From Desulfovibrionaceae bacterium UBA930 (GTDB lineage Bacteria; Desulfobacterota; Desulfovibrionia; Desulfovibrionales; Desulfovibrionaceae), in assembly GCA_002293605.1 (NCBI GenBank), contig DBDO01000115.1, forward strand, positions 1 through 5,300: 5,300 bases of DNA, written 5' to 3'. The translations under genes were made by a program, and so were the position numbers. The first letter of the stretch is position 1, and every line of letters begins with the position of its first letter. The notes beneath the pieces are model-generated. The model saw only the letters and a list, made by a program, of their open reading frames with translations, had not been told where the DNA came from and did no database searches. Positions 1 to 5,300 of the stretch are shown one piece after another.

Positions 1-3000
1 CTCAGGCTGCCGTAATCAGAGGCGGTAACGGTATTTCCGTTCAGCACAGCCGTGATTGTTCCTGTGCTGTAGGTGATACTGTCGCCATTATCGGCATCGC
101 TGTGGGATGTGCTGCCGGAAAGCGCCGTGCCGTTGGCAAAGCTTTCGTCCGTCTGCCCTGCGGCAGCGGGTGCCAGTTGCAGCATCGGATTCTGGTTGGT
201 GCCGACCACGGTAATGTCCAGGGTGGTGGTGGCGCTTGCGCCGAATTCGTCCGTGCCGCTTACGGCCAGGCTGAGGATGAGACTTTGCCCCGGCGTAAGG
301 CCGAGCATGGCCGTCCTCTGCGGACCTTCTGCGGCTACAAAGGTCCAGGAGCCGTCCGGGCTTATAGTGAAGCTTCCGTAGTCGCCCGCATTGACCGCAG
401 TGCTGCTTCCGTTGCCGCTGACAAGGGCTGAAACTATTTCAGCGCTGTAGGAGGCGATGTCATCGTCTCTGTCGGCATCGAAGCTCTCTATCTTGCCGAA
501 GAGCACTGTGCTCGTGGGCGTCAGCATATTGTCATCATCAGAGGCTGTGACAAAGGAAGAACTCAGCACCGGAGCCTGGTTGGTGCCGGTCACGGTGATG
601 CTCAAGGTATTGGAGCCGGTCAGGCCGGTGTGGTCCGTGCCGCGTATAGGCACGGTGATGAGGAGTTGCTCGTCCGCCCTGAGGCCCAGCAGGGCCTTTT
701 GCTGTGCGGGCGTGACTGCGGCGAAACGCCAGCTTCCGTCCTCGTTCACGGTAAGCTGTCCGTAGTCATCCAGATTCGCCTGTGCATCCGTATTTGCCGC
801 ACTATTGTGGAGCGCGACCTGGGCCAGGCCTGCGCTATACACTATAGTATAGTCGCCCTGGTCCGGATCGTCCCCGATAATCTGGCCGTTAAGCTCTGTT
901 CCGGAGGCTAAAAACTCATCCGTTCTCTCGATGGAAATAGCTTGCAGCTGCGGTGGGTTGTTTTCTCCCGAAAAATCTATGGTGAAGACCTTTACTTCAG
1001 AACCGCCCATGCCGTCTGAAACCTGTATGAGAAAGGCATCGCTGTAGCGCTGCCCGGACTCCATAAAGGCAGGGTCTTCAGTGCGGGTATAGGTCCATGC
1101 GCCGTTCGGCTCGATTTTGAGCACGCCGTAAGCGCCCTTGCCGGAATCGGAATCGTTTGCGAGGCTGTAACTGAGTCTGTCGCCTGTATCCGGGTCTGTC
1201 GCGGCCAGGGTGCCGCTGAGTGGGCCGCTGCCCGCGAGCTGCGTTTCTGTGGCATTGACAGTCAGGGGGCTGGTAAAGGCCGGGGCCTGGTTACTGCCGT
1301 CAATGGTGATGGTTAAAAAGCCGCTGCCGCTCGTCCCGTGGTTATCTGTCAGCAGCACAGGCACGCTGATTTCCATGATCTCTTCAAGTCCCAGGCCCAG
1401 CATGGCCTTTTTCTGCGCATCGGTCCGGGCCGCGAAAAACCAGGTGCCGTCCGTGTTTACGATGAGCACGCCATAGTCGGATAGAGTGACCGCCTGTTGG
1501 TTCACCGTGGCTATGGGGCTTCCGTTCTGGGCATAGGAGCTGATGTAGTCGCCCTCGTCAGGGTCCACGCCGCTTAAGATTCCGGCCAGCACCGCACCGC
1601 TGTACATATCGGCATCCGTGCTGCTGGCGCTTGCCTCCACCAGTACAGGCGCATCATTGTCGCCTGTGATGGTGATGGTAAAGACGGCTTCCGTAAGGCC
1701 GCCCTGACCATCGGAAACAAGGAAATTAAAGTGTTCCGTGTAGTTTTGCCCTTCGGCCATGAAGCTGATGTCGCGGGTTGGCACATAGCGCCATGCGCCG
1801 TCCGTCTGGAGGATGAACTGCCCGTACTGGCCCTGGCCGCCCTCTTCAAGCAGGAAGGTCGGGACATCGCTCTCTGCGTCCGTAACCGCAGCGCTGAGAT
1901 TGCCGCTTATGCCTCCTGCGGTGGAGATCAGGATATGCTCATGGGTTATGGCGCTGAGATTGCCGCTGACGACAGGGGGGCTATTATCGCTGTTGATTTC
2001 AATGCGGATATTCCCGCTGGCCTCGGCTCCGTGGCTATCAAAACCTTGCACCGGCACGCTCAGTACGAGGGTTTCGCCGCTTCCAAGCCCGGCGAGCCTG
2101 GCTTTTTGAGCGTCCGTCACAGCGGTAAAGGTCCAGCTTCCGTCCGGGTTCAGGGCGAATTCGCCGTATTCGGCCAGAGTAGCGTCACTACCCGCCAAGG
2201 TGGCTGTTACGGGAGCGGTGAGGGTGAAGCCGGAAACAGAGTCGCCTTCATCCGGGTCGCGGGCCAGAATATCGCCGGAAAGCACCACCCCGTCAGGAGC
2301 GGTGGGATTAAATTCGCTGGAAGAGGTGCCGACAAGCACGGGGGCATCGTTATCGCCCGTAATGCTCACTGTGAACTGCCCCGCCCGGCTTCTATTGTGG
2401 GCGTCAGTGACGATAACGGGAAAGCTGTCCGTATAGACCGCGTCCTGGGCCATAAAGTTGATGTCCGTATCCGGATTTTTGATGTAGGTCCATACACCCT
2501 CTTGAGTGAGGGTAAAAGAGCCGTATGCCCCTTGCAGTACGGTAGCATTGCCCGGAAGGCTGTAGCTCTGCACAGCCCTGGCATCGGAATCCGTGGCTGC
2601 CAGATTCCCGGATAGGGTGGGAGTCGCTATGAGCGTGTCTTCACGGGTGGCGGTGTGCAAGGTAGCGTCCACAAAGACCGGGGCCTGGTCTGTGCCGAGG
2701 ATGATAACGGTCAAGGTGCCGGTATCCTGGGCTCCAGAGCTGTCGTAGCCGACTATGTCAACCGTAATTTGTACGGATTGCCCGATCTGCAAGGCCATGA
2801 TTTTCGCCAGTTGCTCATCCGTCATGGGGATAAAGCTCCAGGTGCCGTCCTCATTCACGGTAAGCTCGCCGTACTCTGTTACAGAGACAGCCGCACGCGC
2901 CCGCGTGAGCGGGACGATTCGCGCCTGCCCTGCGGTATAGGAGGTAATGGCATCGCCCGAGTCTATGTCGCTTCCCGTGAGGCGTCCGCCCAGCCCTTGT

Positions 3001-3347
3001 CCGGTGGTGAAATGAATGTCAACGGCGCGCGCTCTTGCATCGTTCACCACAGGGGCCGAGTTGCTGCCCGCGATATCGATGATGAATTGTACGTCCTGAA
3101 CGCTTCCGTCCGACAAAACAGCCGAGGCGTTGAATACGTCCGGGTAATTCTTTCCCGCTGCCATGCTCAGGATATTTTCCGTGCGGGAGTAATTCCACTC
3201 GCCAGTGGGCGAGAGCGTGAAATAGCCGTACAGCCCATCTCCATCCCCTGTAAGCGTGAAGCGTGCCCCGCTTAAGTCGGCCTGCCCCGCCTGGCCGCCC
3301 ACCATGGGCGTGAAGTCGAGAAGCTCCTCGGTGAAGGTATAGACGAC
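1..3347 (-). repeat. Tandem Ig-like/VCBS-like repeat array with alternating A and B units
   Basis: Units read from the N-terminus (bases, residues): 1 type A 3347-3039 (196-298); 2 type B 3038-2667 (299-422); 3 A 2666-2331 (423-534); 4 B 2330-1968 (535-655); 5 A 1967-1638 (656-765); 6 B 1637-1272 (766-887); 7 A 1271-942 (888-997); 8 B 941-561 (998-1124); 9 B 560-177 (1125-1252); 10 B, partial, 176-1 (1253-1310). Type A has W-x-Y in the core, then [FS]-M-A/E-x-G-x-x-Y-x-[DE]-x-F and a V-x-DG turn, and mostly ends GDNDAPV. Type B has W-x-F, then T-D-A-Q-K-type helix-like residues, a [IL]-x-V-x-[IV]-x-G-x-D strand, and mostly ends GTNQAPV. Units are diverged in sequence, so the array is old rather than a recent DNA-level expansion. 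Borders are judged by eye and may shift by a few residues. Confidence 0.85.
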
Positions 3348-3932
3348 ACGCCTGAGCGGCAGGGTAGGGACAAGGCCCATATCCGGTCCATTCTCATGGC
3401 CTGCTTCTGCAAGAAGGCTTTCGCGAAATAGAGTAGACAGTGTGGGAAGGCCCCCGGAAAGAGAGCCTTCATCCAACAGCGTACTTTTGCCGTCAAACTG
3501 CATGCCCAGTATGGATAAACGATTTACCCCGTGAACGATATCGCCAAAGTCGAACCCATCGTCCCCTATGCCGGAGCCGAGAATGCTTTGCGCCTCCTGA
3601 ATGAGCGTCATTTCTCCAGACCCTTTTTCGCTGTGCAGGGCGGGGTCGTAGCCGAGCAGGGCAAGCAGCGCGCTTGCAGTGATTGGAGCTTGGTCAAGAA
3701 AGGAGAATTGGGGAAGCGAATCGGCATGTTCCAGAAAAAAATCCGTCAGGCGGGTAACGCCGCCGTCCTTGCGGATAAGGATAACATCGTTGCCTTCCCG
3801 CAAAAAAGTGATGCCGGACAGTGTGGAATGTATATATAAGGTCTTGCCGCTGAGGCTGTCAGTCGCTATGGCTTTATAGCCGGAGGGCGCAGCCACGGTG
3901 ACGGAAGAGGGGGCGTGCTTGTTCGTATCCAT
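1..3932 (-). CDS. Giant VCBS/Ig-like repeat adhesin, N-terminal 1310 residues (3' end outside window)
   Basis: The reading frame is open without a stop from 3932 to the window edge. Residues 1-195 form a non-repetitive N-terminal module; residues 196-1310 are tandem Ig-like repeats of VCBS/cadherin-like type, with recurring YG-x-[FL], DG-[ST/A]-W, D-x-D-x-G-D and G-[DT]-N-[DQ]-APV motifs. Proteins of this build are secreted biofilm or surface adhesins, usually thousands of residues long, exported by a TolC-linked type I system; the repeats act as a Ca2+-stiffened stalk. No Sec signal peptide or membrane segment is visible, which fits a C-terminal type I signal beyond the window. The N-terminal module resembles the prefix domain of BapA-like proteins (REG-x8-DGG-x2-RLTD-F-F at residues 45-66). 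I chose the start at 3932 because GGAG lies 6 bases upstream; an in-frame ATG at 3944 has no such site. Adhesin class is fairly sure; the exact ligand and gene name are unknown. Confidence 0.9.
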   Translation of the reverse strand, partial: MDTNKHAPSSVTVAAPSGYKAIATDSLSGKTLYIHSTLSGITFLREGNDVILIRKDGGVTRLTDFFLEHADSLPQFSFLDQAPITASALLALLGYDPALHSEKGSGEMTLIQEAQSILGSGIGDDGFDFGDIVHGVNRLSILGMQFDGKSTLLDEGSLSGGLPTLSTLFRESLLAEAGHENGPDMGLVPTLPLRRVVYTFTEELLDFTPMVGGQAGQADLSGARFTLTGDGDGLYGYFTLSPTGEWNYSRTENILSMAAGKNYPDVFNASAVLSDGSVQDVQFIIDIAGSNSAPVVNDARARAVDIHFTTGQGLGGRLTGSDIDSGDAITSYTAGQARIVPLTRARAAVSVTEYGELTVNEDGTWSFIPMTDEQLAKIMALQIGQSVQITVDIVGYDSSGAQDTGTLTVIILGTDQAPVFVDATLHTATREDTLIATPTLSGNLAATDSDARAVQSYSLPGNATVLQGAYGSFTLTQEGVWTYIKNPDTDINFMAQDAVYTDSFPVIVTDAHNRSRAGQFTVSITGDNDAPVLVGTSSSEFNPTAPDGVVLSGDILARDPDEGDSVSGFTLTAPVTATLAGSDATLAEYGEFALNPDGSWTFTAVTDAQKARLAGLGSGETLVLSVPVQGFDSHGAEASGNIRIEINSDNSPPVVSGNLSAITHEHILISTAGGISGNLSAAVTDAESDVPTFLLEEGGQGQYGQFILQTDGAWRYVPTRDISFMAEGQNYTEHFNFLVSDGQGGLTEAVFTITITGDNDAPVLVEASASSTDADMYSGAVLAGILSGVDPDEGDYISSYAQNGSPIATVNQQAVTLSDYGVLIVNTDGTWFFAARTDAQKKAMLGLGLEEIMEISVPVLLTDNHGTSGSGFLTITIDGSNQAPAFTSPLTVNATETQLAGSGPLSGTLAATDPDTGDRLSYSLANDSDSGKGAYGVLKIEPNGAWTYTRTEDPAFMESGQRYSDAFLIQVSDGMGGSEVKVFTIDFSGENNPPQLQAISIERTDEFLASGTELNGQIIGDDPDQGDYTIVYSAGLAQVALHNSAANTDAQANLDDYGQLTVNEDGSWRFAAVTPAQQKALLGLRADEQLLITVPIRGTDHTGLTGSNTLSITVTGTNQAPVLSSSFVTASDDDNMLTPTSTVLFGKIESFDADRDDDIASYSAEIVSALVSGNGSSTAVNAGDYGSFTISPDGSWTFVAAEGPQRTAMLGLTPGQSLILSLAVSGTDEFGASATTTLDITVVGTNQNPMLQLAPAAAGQTDESFANGTALSGSTSHSDADNGDSITYSTGTITAVLNGNTVTASDYGSL
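1891..1967 (-). repeat. Exact 17-bp direct repeat, 60 bp apart, inside the left adhesin gene
   Basis: The 17-mer gcgctgagattgccgct occurs at 1891-1907 and again at 1951-1967, exactly 60 bases apart. It encodes SGNLSA twice (residues 656-661 and 676-681) at the start of repeat unit 5. The flanking bases differ, so this is either a short duplication or convergence on the G-[NT]-L-x-A strand that opens A units. Recombination between the copies would delete 20 codons in frame. Confidence 0.7.
3348..3932 (-). other. N-terminal prefix/retention-like module of the left adhesin (residues 1-195)
   Basis: This non-repetitive segment precedes the repeat array. It contains a beta-rich stretch with REG-x8-DGG-x2-RLTD-F-F (residues 45-66), an LPQF-type segment (73-76), an acidic Gly-rich patch GDDGFDFGD (123-131) and GVNRLSILGMQF (135-146). 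The same landmarks, in the same order, occur in the divergent gene that starts at 4603. In BapA- and LapA-like adhesins the N-terminus stays inside or at the outer membrane and controls retention after type I export; that role here is inferred. The only di-alanine in the module is at residues 14-15, far ahead of the usual cleavage region, so no LapG-type site is apparent. Confidence 0.6.
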
Positions 3933-3938
3933 GAGAAT

Positions 3939-3942
3939 CTCC
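3939..3942 (-). promoter_or_regulatory. Ribosome binding site of the left adhesin
   Basis: On the minus strand GGAG is followed by a 6-base spacer and ATG at 3932. This favours the 3932 start over the in-frame ATG at 3944, which overlaps this site and has no Shine-Dalgarno sequence of its own. Confidence 0.65.
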
Positions 3943-4006
3943 ATATCGTTGTCGCGTCAGGGCAAGGCGCGCTGGCAGCGATAATATGAAATTAGATATT
4001 TGCTTA

Positions 4007-4037
4007 ACTATAAACAATAAATTTCATACTATTGCAA
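4007..4037 (-). promoter_or_regulatory. Candidate promoter for the left adhesin
   Basis: On the minus strand TTGCAA (4037-4032) is followed after 19 bases by TATAGT (4012-4007), a 4/6 and a 5/6 match to sigma70 boxes with a slightly long spacer. It would give a 5' leader of roughly 70 bases. Alternatives in the same AT-rich stretch include TATTAT at 3986-3981. The assignment is weak. Confidence 0.3.
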
Positions 4038-4164
4038 GCGAAACTAAACAAATTCCTCATGTCGTTTTTTTGGGGGGCTATCGGCGCAGGGACTTCGCGC
4101 TTCGCTCTGCACCGGGTGGCCTAAGGAGAGGCTGCTTGAAGGAGGCAATGATTACTGCTTTTTG

Positions 4165-4232
4165 GGAAAGGCGTTGTTATGTCCTTGGCAAGGAGCGAGA
4201 GAAAAGCCAAGCAAGGCCAACTCAGCCTTTCC
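4165..4232. repeat. Nested inverted repeat (possible structured RNA or decayed element)
   Basis: The outer arms GGAAAGGC (4165-4172) and GCCTTTCC (4225-4232) are perfect 8-bp complements. Inside them CTTGGC (4184-4189) pairs with GCCAAG (4206-4211). T5 just before and A4 just after the outer arms could extend the stem across a small internal loop. No gene end lies beside it, so a terminator role is not indicated. It may be chance. Confidence 0.35.
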
Positions 4233-4293
4233 ATAAAATATTCCAGGCGGAAATTCCGTCATGTATTGCGATGAAGGCATAGCGCTGCCGCAA

Positions 4294-4312
4294 AGGTTAC
4301 AAGTTGTTACCT
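4294..4312. promoter_or_regulatory. 19-bp imperfect palindrome, candidate operator
   Basis: AGGTTACAAGTTGTTACCT pairs in eight of nine positions around a central G; the only mismatch is T-T at 4298/4308. The size and symmetry fit a site for a dimeric helix-turn-helix regulator. It lies upstream of the AT-rich promoter-like stretch that faces the right-hand gene. I cannot assign it to a known regulator. Confidence 0.4.
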
Positions 4313-4384
4313 CTTGAAAGAATGATAAAAAATACTCTTGCTGCGGCATAGCACAGCGAAAAGCTTCTTTTTCTTTGTTTTTAA

Positions 4385-4443
4385 TTGACAAGAGTGCTCG
4401 TTTATGATTGCATGTATAGTCAGCTGATTGTTTATCATAAAAT
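4385..4443 (+). promoter_or_regulatory. Promoter-like AT-rich region for the right adhesin
   Basis: A perfect TTGACA is at 4385-4390. Good -10-like hexamers TATGAT (4403-4408), TATAGT (4415-4420) and TAAAAT (4438-4443) follow, but none sits 16-18 bases from it (gaps 12, 24 and 47), so the true pair is unclear. TTTATGAT (4401-4408) and TTTATCAT (4431-4438) are spaced 30 bases, about three helical turns, and the inverse ATGATAAA is at 4322-4329; these could be regulator boxes. A start near here would leave a leader of roughly 160-190 bases. Confidence 0.3.
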
Positions 4444-4452
4444 ACATGGCGA

Positions 4453-4470
4453 GACATGCGGGGGCATGTC
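4453..4470. promoter_or_regulatory. Perfect 7-bp inverted repeat with GGGG loop, candidate operator or leader hairpin
   Basis: GACATGC and GCATGTC are perfect complements separated by GGGG. The site lies just downstream of the promoter-like stretch, about 133 bases before the right-hand start codon. It would be either a regulator site or a hairpin in the mRNA leader. Confidence 0.45.
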
Positions 4471-4526
4471 ATTTCTTAAAATCAACAGTAGTTCTCAAGA
4501 CCGGGGGCTTTTCACGTTTTATTCCG

Positions 4527-4535
4527 CCCCCCCCC
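4527..4535 (+). repeat. Nine-base poly-C tract in the probable leader of the right adhesin
   Basis: C9 lies 67 bases upstream of the ATG at 4603. It is complementary both to G5 just upstream (4503-4507) and to the G6 of the ribosome binding site downstream (4594-4599). Tracts of this kind can change length by slippage, and in some pathogens they vary adhesin expression. Confidence 0.6.
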
Positions 4536-4591
4536 GTGCTTGATCCAAAGGAATGCTCGAAATACGTTCATATTCTGAATCGCTACAGACT

Positions 4592-4599
4592 AAGGGGGG
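4592..4599 (+). promoter_or_regulatory. G-tract ribosome binding site of the right adhesin
   Basis: AAGGGGGG lies three bases before ATG at 4603 (AAGGGG ends five bases before it). It decides the start, since no better site precedes the next in-frame ATG at codon 18. It is unusual in being a pure G6 run that could pair with the C9 tract upstream. Confidence 0.6.
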
Positions 4600-4602
4600 C
4601 AT

Positions 4603-5300
4603 ATGTCTGCTCGACAAGGGGAACAGAAGGCGCAGAACAGCATCATCATCACCATGCCTGCCGCAGCAAACGTGCAGGAGCTGCATGTGGAGCCGGGCGG
4701 CAGCATCCGCTTTGGCTTTGACGCCAGTACTGCCGACTTTGCACGCGAGGGCACAGCCTTGCTTATCCGTCAGCAGGACGGCGGAACCATTCGGCTCACC
4801 GACTATTTTATTATCGGAGAAGAAGCTGCGGCGGCGGGGAAAGGGGCGAAAGCCCTGCCGGATTTCGTGCTGCCTGACGGCACAGTAATTGCTGGCCAGG
4901 ACTTTTTGGCAAGCATGGCCCGCGATATGGACCTGTCCACGGCTGCCGGCCCTTCGGCCTCAGCCCCTTCTGGAGGCGGAAGCAGTTACGATGATGATGC
5001 CGGGAGCCTCCTTGTCGGCCTGGATCGCTTCGGCAGCCTTGGCACGGATTTCTGGTCACGGGGCAGCGAGCTTTCCGAGATCGCCCAAAGCCGCCTTATG
5101 CCCGAAAAAGGAGCGGAGCTTCCTGCCGGGCAAGGGGCACAGGGGAACGGACCTTTTTTCCCCGGAGAAGAAAGGCCGGGGGGCAACTCTGTTCCGGGCG
5201 GAGCGCCCGCACCAGCCCAGTCAACAGAGCCGCCAGTAGAGCCAATAGAAGAACCGCAGGAGAACATCCCCTACCATACCCGTTTGATTGTCACGGACAG
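4603..5300 (+). CDS. Second adhesin-type protein, N-terminal 232 residues (3' end outside window)
   Basis: The frame is open from ATG 4603 to the window edge. Residues 14-101 form a BapA-prefix-like beta domain: REG-x8-DGG-x2-RLTD-Y-F at 48-69, then an Ala-rich insert (about 72-83) and LPDFVLPDGTVI (85-96). TAAG at 113-116 is followed by a Ser/Gly linker, an acidic patch YDDD and GLDRFGSLGTDF (139-150). Residues 167-224 are a Pro/Gly/Glu-rich linker (13 Pro in 58), after which a beta-strand-like HTRLIV may begin the first extracellular domain. There is no Sec signal peptide, as expected of type I secreted adhesins. The module is a diverged paralogue of the start of the minus-strand gene at 3932. 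The likely role is a cell-surface or biofilm adhesin whose N-terminus is retained at the outer membrane; repeats and secretion signal are not in view, so the class is inferred from the N-terminus and the neighbour. Confidence 0.85.
   Translation, partial: MSARQGEQKAQNSIIITMPAAANVQELHVEPGGSIRFGFDASTADFAREGTALLIRQQDGGTIRLTDYFIIGEEAAAAGKGAKALPDFVLPDGTVIAGQDFLASMARDMDLSTAAGPSASAPSGGGSSYDDDAGSLLVGLDRFGSLGTDFWSRGSELSEIAQSRLMPEKGAELPAGQGAQGNGPFFPGEERPGGNSVPGGAPAPAQSTEPPVEPIEEPQENIPYHTRLIVTD
4939..4950 (+). other. TAAG, candidate LapG-type protease cleavage site
   Basis: Codons 113-116 encode Thr-Ala-Ala-Gly directly before a flexible Ser/Gly/Pro stretch. In P. fluorescens LapA, the periplasmic protease LapG cuts between two alanines of a TAAG motif at about residues 108-109, freeing the adhesin when c-di-GMP is low. 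Same tetrapeptide, similar position and the junction between folded module and linker all fit. No lapD or lapG gene is in view, so function is inferred. Confidence 0.5.

Larger units (their letters stand above)
3933..4602. other. 670-bp intergenic region between the divergent adhesin genes
   Basis: No convincing gene lies here. Bases about 3980-4060 and 4320-4445 are AT-rich, as expected for promoters facing each gene; 4072-4150 is G+C-rich with no recognisable content. A plus-strand frame starting at 4148 (44 codons) has GGAGG only two bases before its ATG, and its product resembles nothing I know. Homopolymer tracts stand out: T7G6 at 4065-4077, G5 at 4460-4464 and 4503-4507, C9 at 4527-4535 and G6 at 4594-4599. 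The region is long for a simple promoter pair and probably carries regulatory sites, listed separately. Confidence 0.7.

Noticed and set aside
1731..2615. Long plus-strand open frame (about 294 codons) opposite the left adhesin
   Set aside because: It is exactly codon-aligned with the adhesin codons, so its stops would require TTA, CTA or TCA codons in the adhesin, which are rare there. Its product has no recognisable features, and the repeats explain the sequence.
3130..3180. MAAG in repeat unit 1 and PAAAG at the start of unit 10 as possible protease sites
   Set aside because: They lie inside or between stalk repeats, far from the N-terminal module where LapG-type cleavage occurs; MAAG aligns with the ordinary FMAEG-type position of other A units.
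2655..3275. Plus-strand open frame of about 206 codons opposite repeat units 1-3
   Set aside because: Same antisense, codon-aligned artefact; the minus-strand frame shows clear protein motifs throughout.
3986..4282. Plus-strand frame of 98 codons in the intergenic region
   Set aside because: It spans promoter-like AT-rich sequence, has no recognisable product, and the only ribosome-binding-like sequence (GGAGG at 4141-4145) is too close to the inner ATG at 4148.
4445..4465. Possible sigma54 -24/-12 element at TGGCGAGACATGC
   Set aside because: The GG and GC elements are separated by 8 bases rather than 10.
4152..4472. Minus-strand frame of about 106 codons in the intergenic region
   Set aside because: It has no recognisable motifs and overlaps the palindromes and promoter-like region of the right gene.
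4630..4660. catcatcatcacc as a possible His-tag-like tract
   Set aside because: In the coding frame it reads Ile-Ile-Ile-Thr; the His reading is in another frame.
4811..5267. Minus-strand open frames opposite the right adhesin, rich in Pro, Arg and Ser
   Set aside because: They are antisense shadows of a G+C-rich Pro/Gly linker; the plus frame has a ribosome binding site and a recognisable module.

Overview
The window holds the 5' parts of two large, divergently transcribed genes with a 670-base intergenic region between them. Both genes run off the window edges. Both look like giant, repeat-built surface adhesins of a Gram-negative bacterium, of the BapA/LapA kind exported by type I secretion. 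The moderate-to-high G+C coding sequence, AT-rich promoter-like patches and VCBS-like repeats would fit a Desulfovibrionaceae-type sulfate reducer, but this taxonomic guess rests on general impression only and is weak.

Left part (1-3932, minus strand): one uninterrupted reading frame of 1310 codons. It starts with a compact N-terminal module of about 195 residues. After that come nine complete and one partial Ig-like/VCBS-like repeat of 103-128 residues. The repeats fall into two classes, A (W-x-Y core, about 103-112 aa) and B (W-x-F core, about 121-128 aa). They strictly alternate A-B-A-B-A-B-A-B and then switch to B-B-B. The stop codon and any C-terminal RTX/secretion signal lie outside the window.

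Middle (3933-4602): no convincing gene. It holds promoter-like AT-rich sequence facing each gene, two palindromes that could be operators (4294-4312 and 4453-4470), a nested inverted repeat (4165-4232), and several homopolymer tracts. The tracts include nine C about 70 bases before the right-hand gene and six G inside that gene's ribosome binding site.

Right part (4603-5300, plus strand): the first 232 codons of a second adhesin-type protein. Its N-terminal module is related to that of the left gene: both carry REG-x8-DGG-x2-RLTD-[FY]-F at nearly the same position, then a G-[VL]-[ND]-R-[LF]-x2-LG-x2-F segment. The right gene also carries a TAAG tetrapeptide at residues 113-116, close to where the LapG protease cuts Pseudomonas fluorescens LapA; the left gene has no such site there. 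A Pro/Gly/Glu-rich linker follows.

Inference: the pair may be co-evolved adhesins sharing an export/anchoring module. One would be releasable by a LapG-like, c-di-GMP-controlled protease and the other not, with expression set from a shared intergenic control region.
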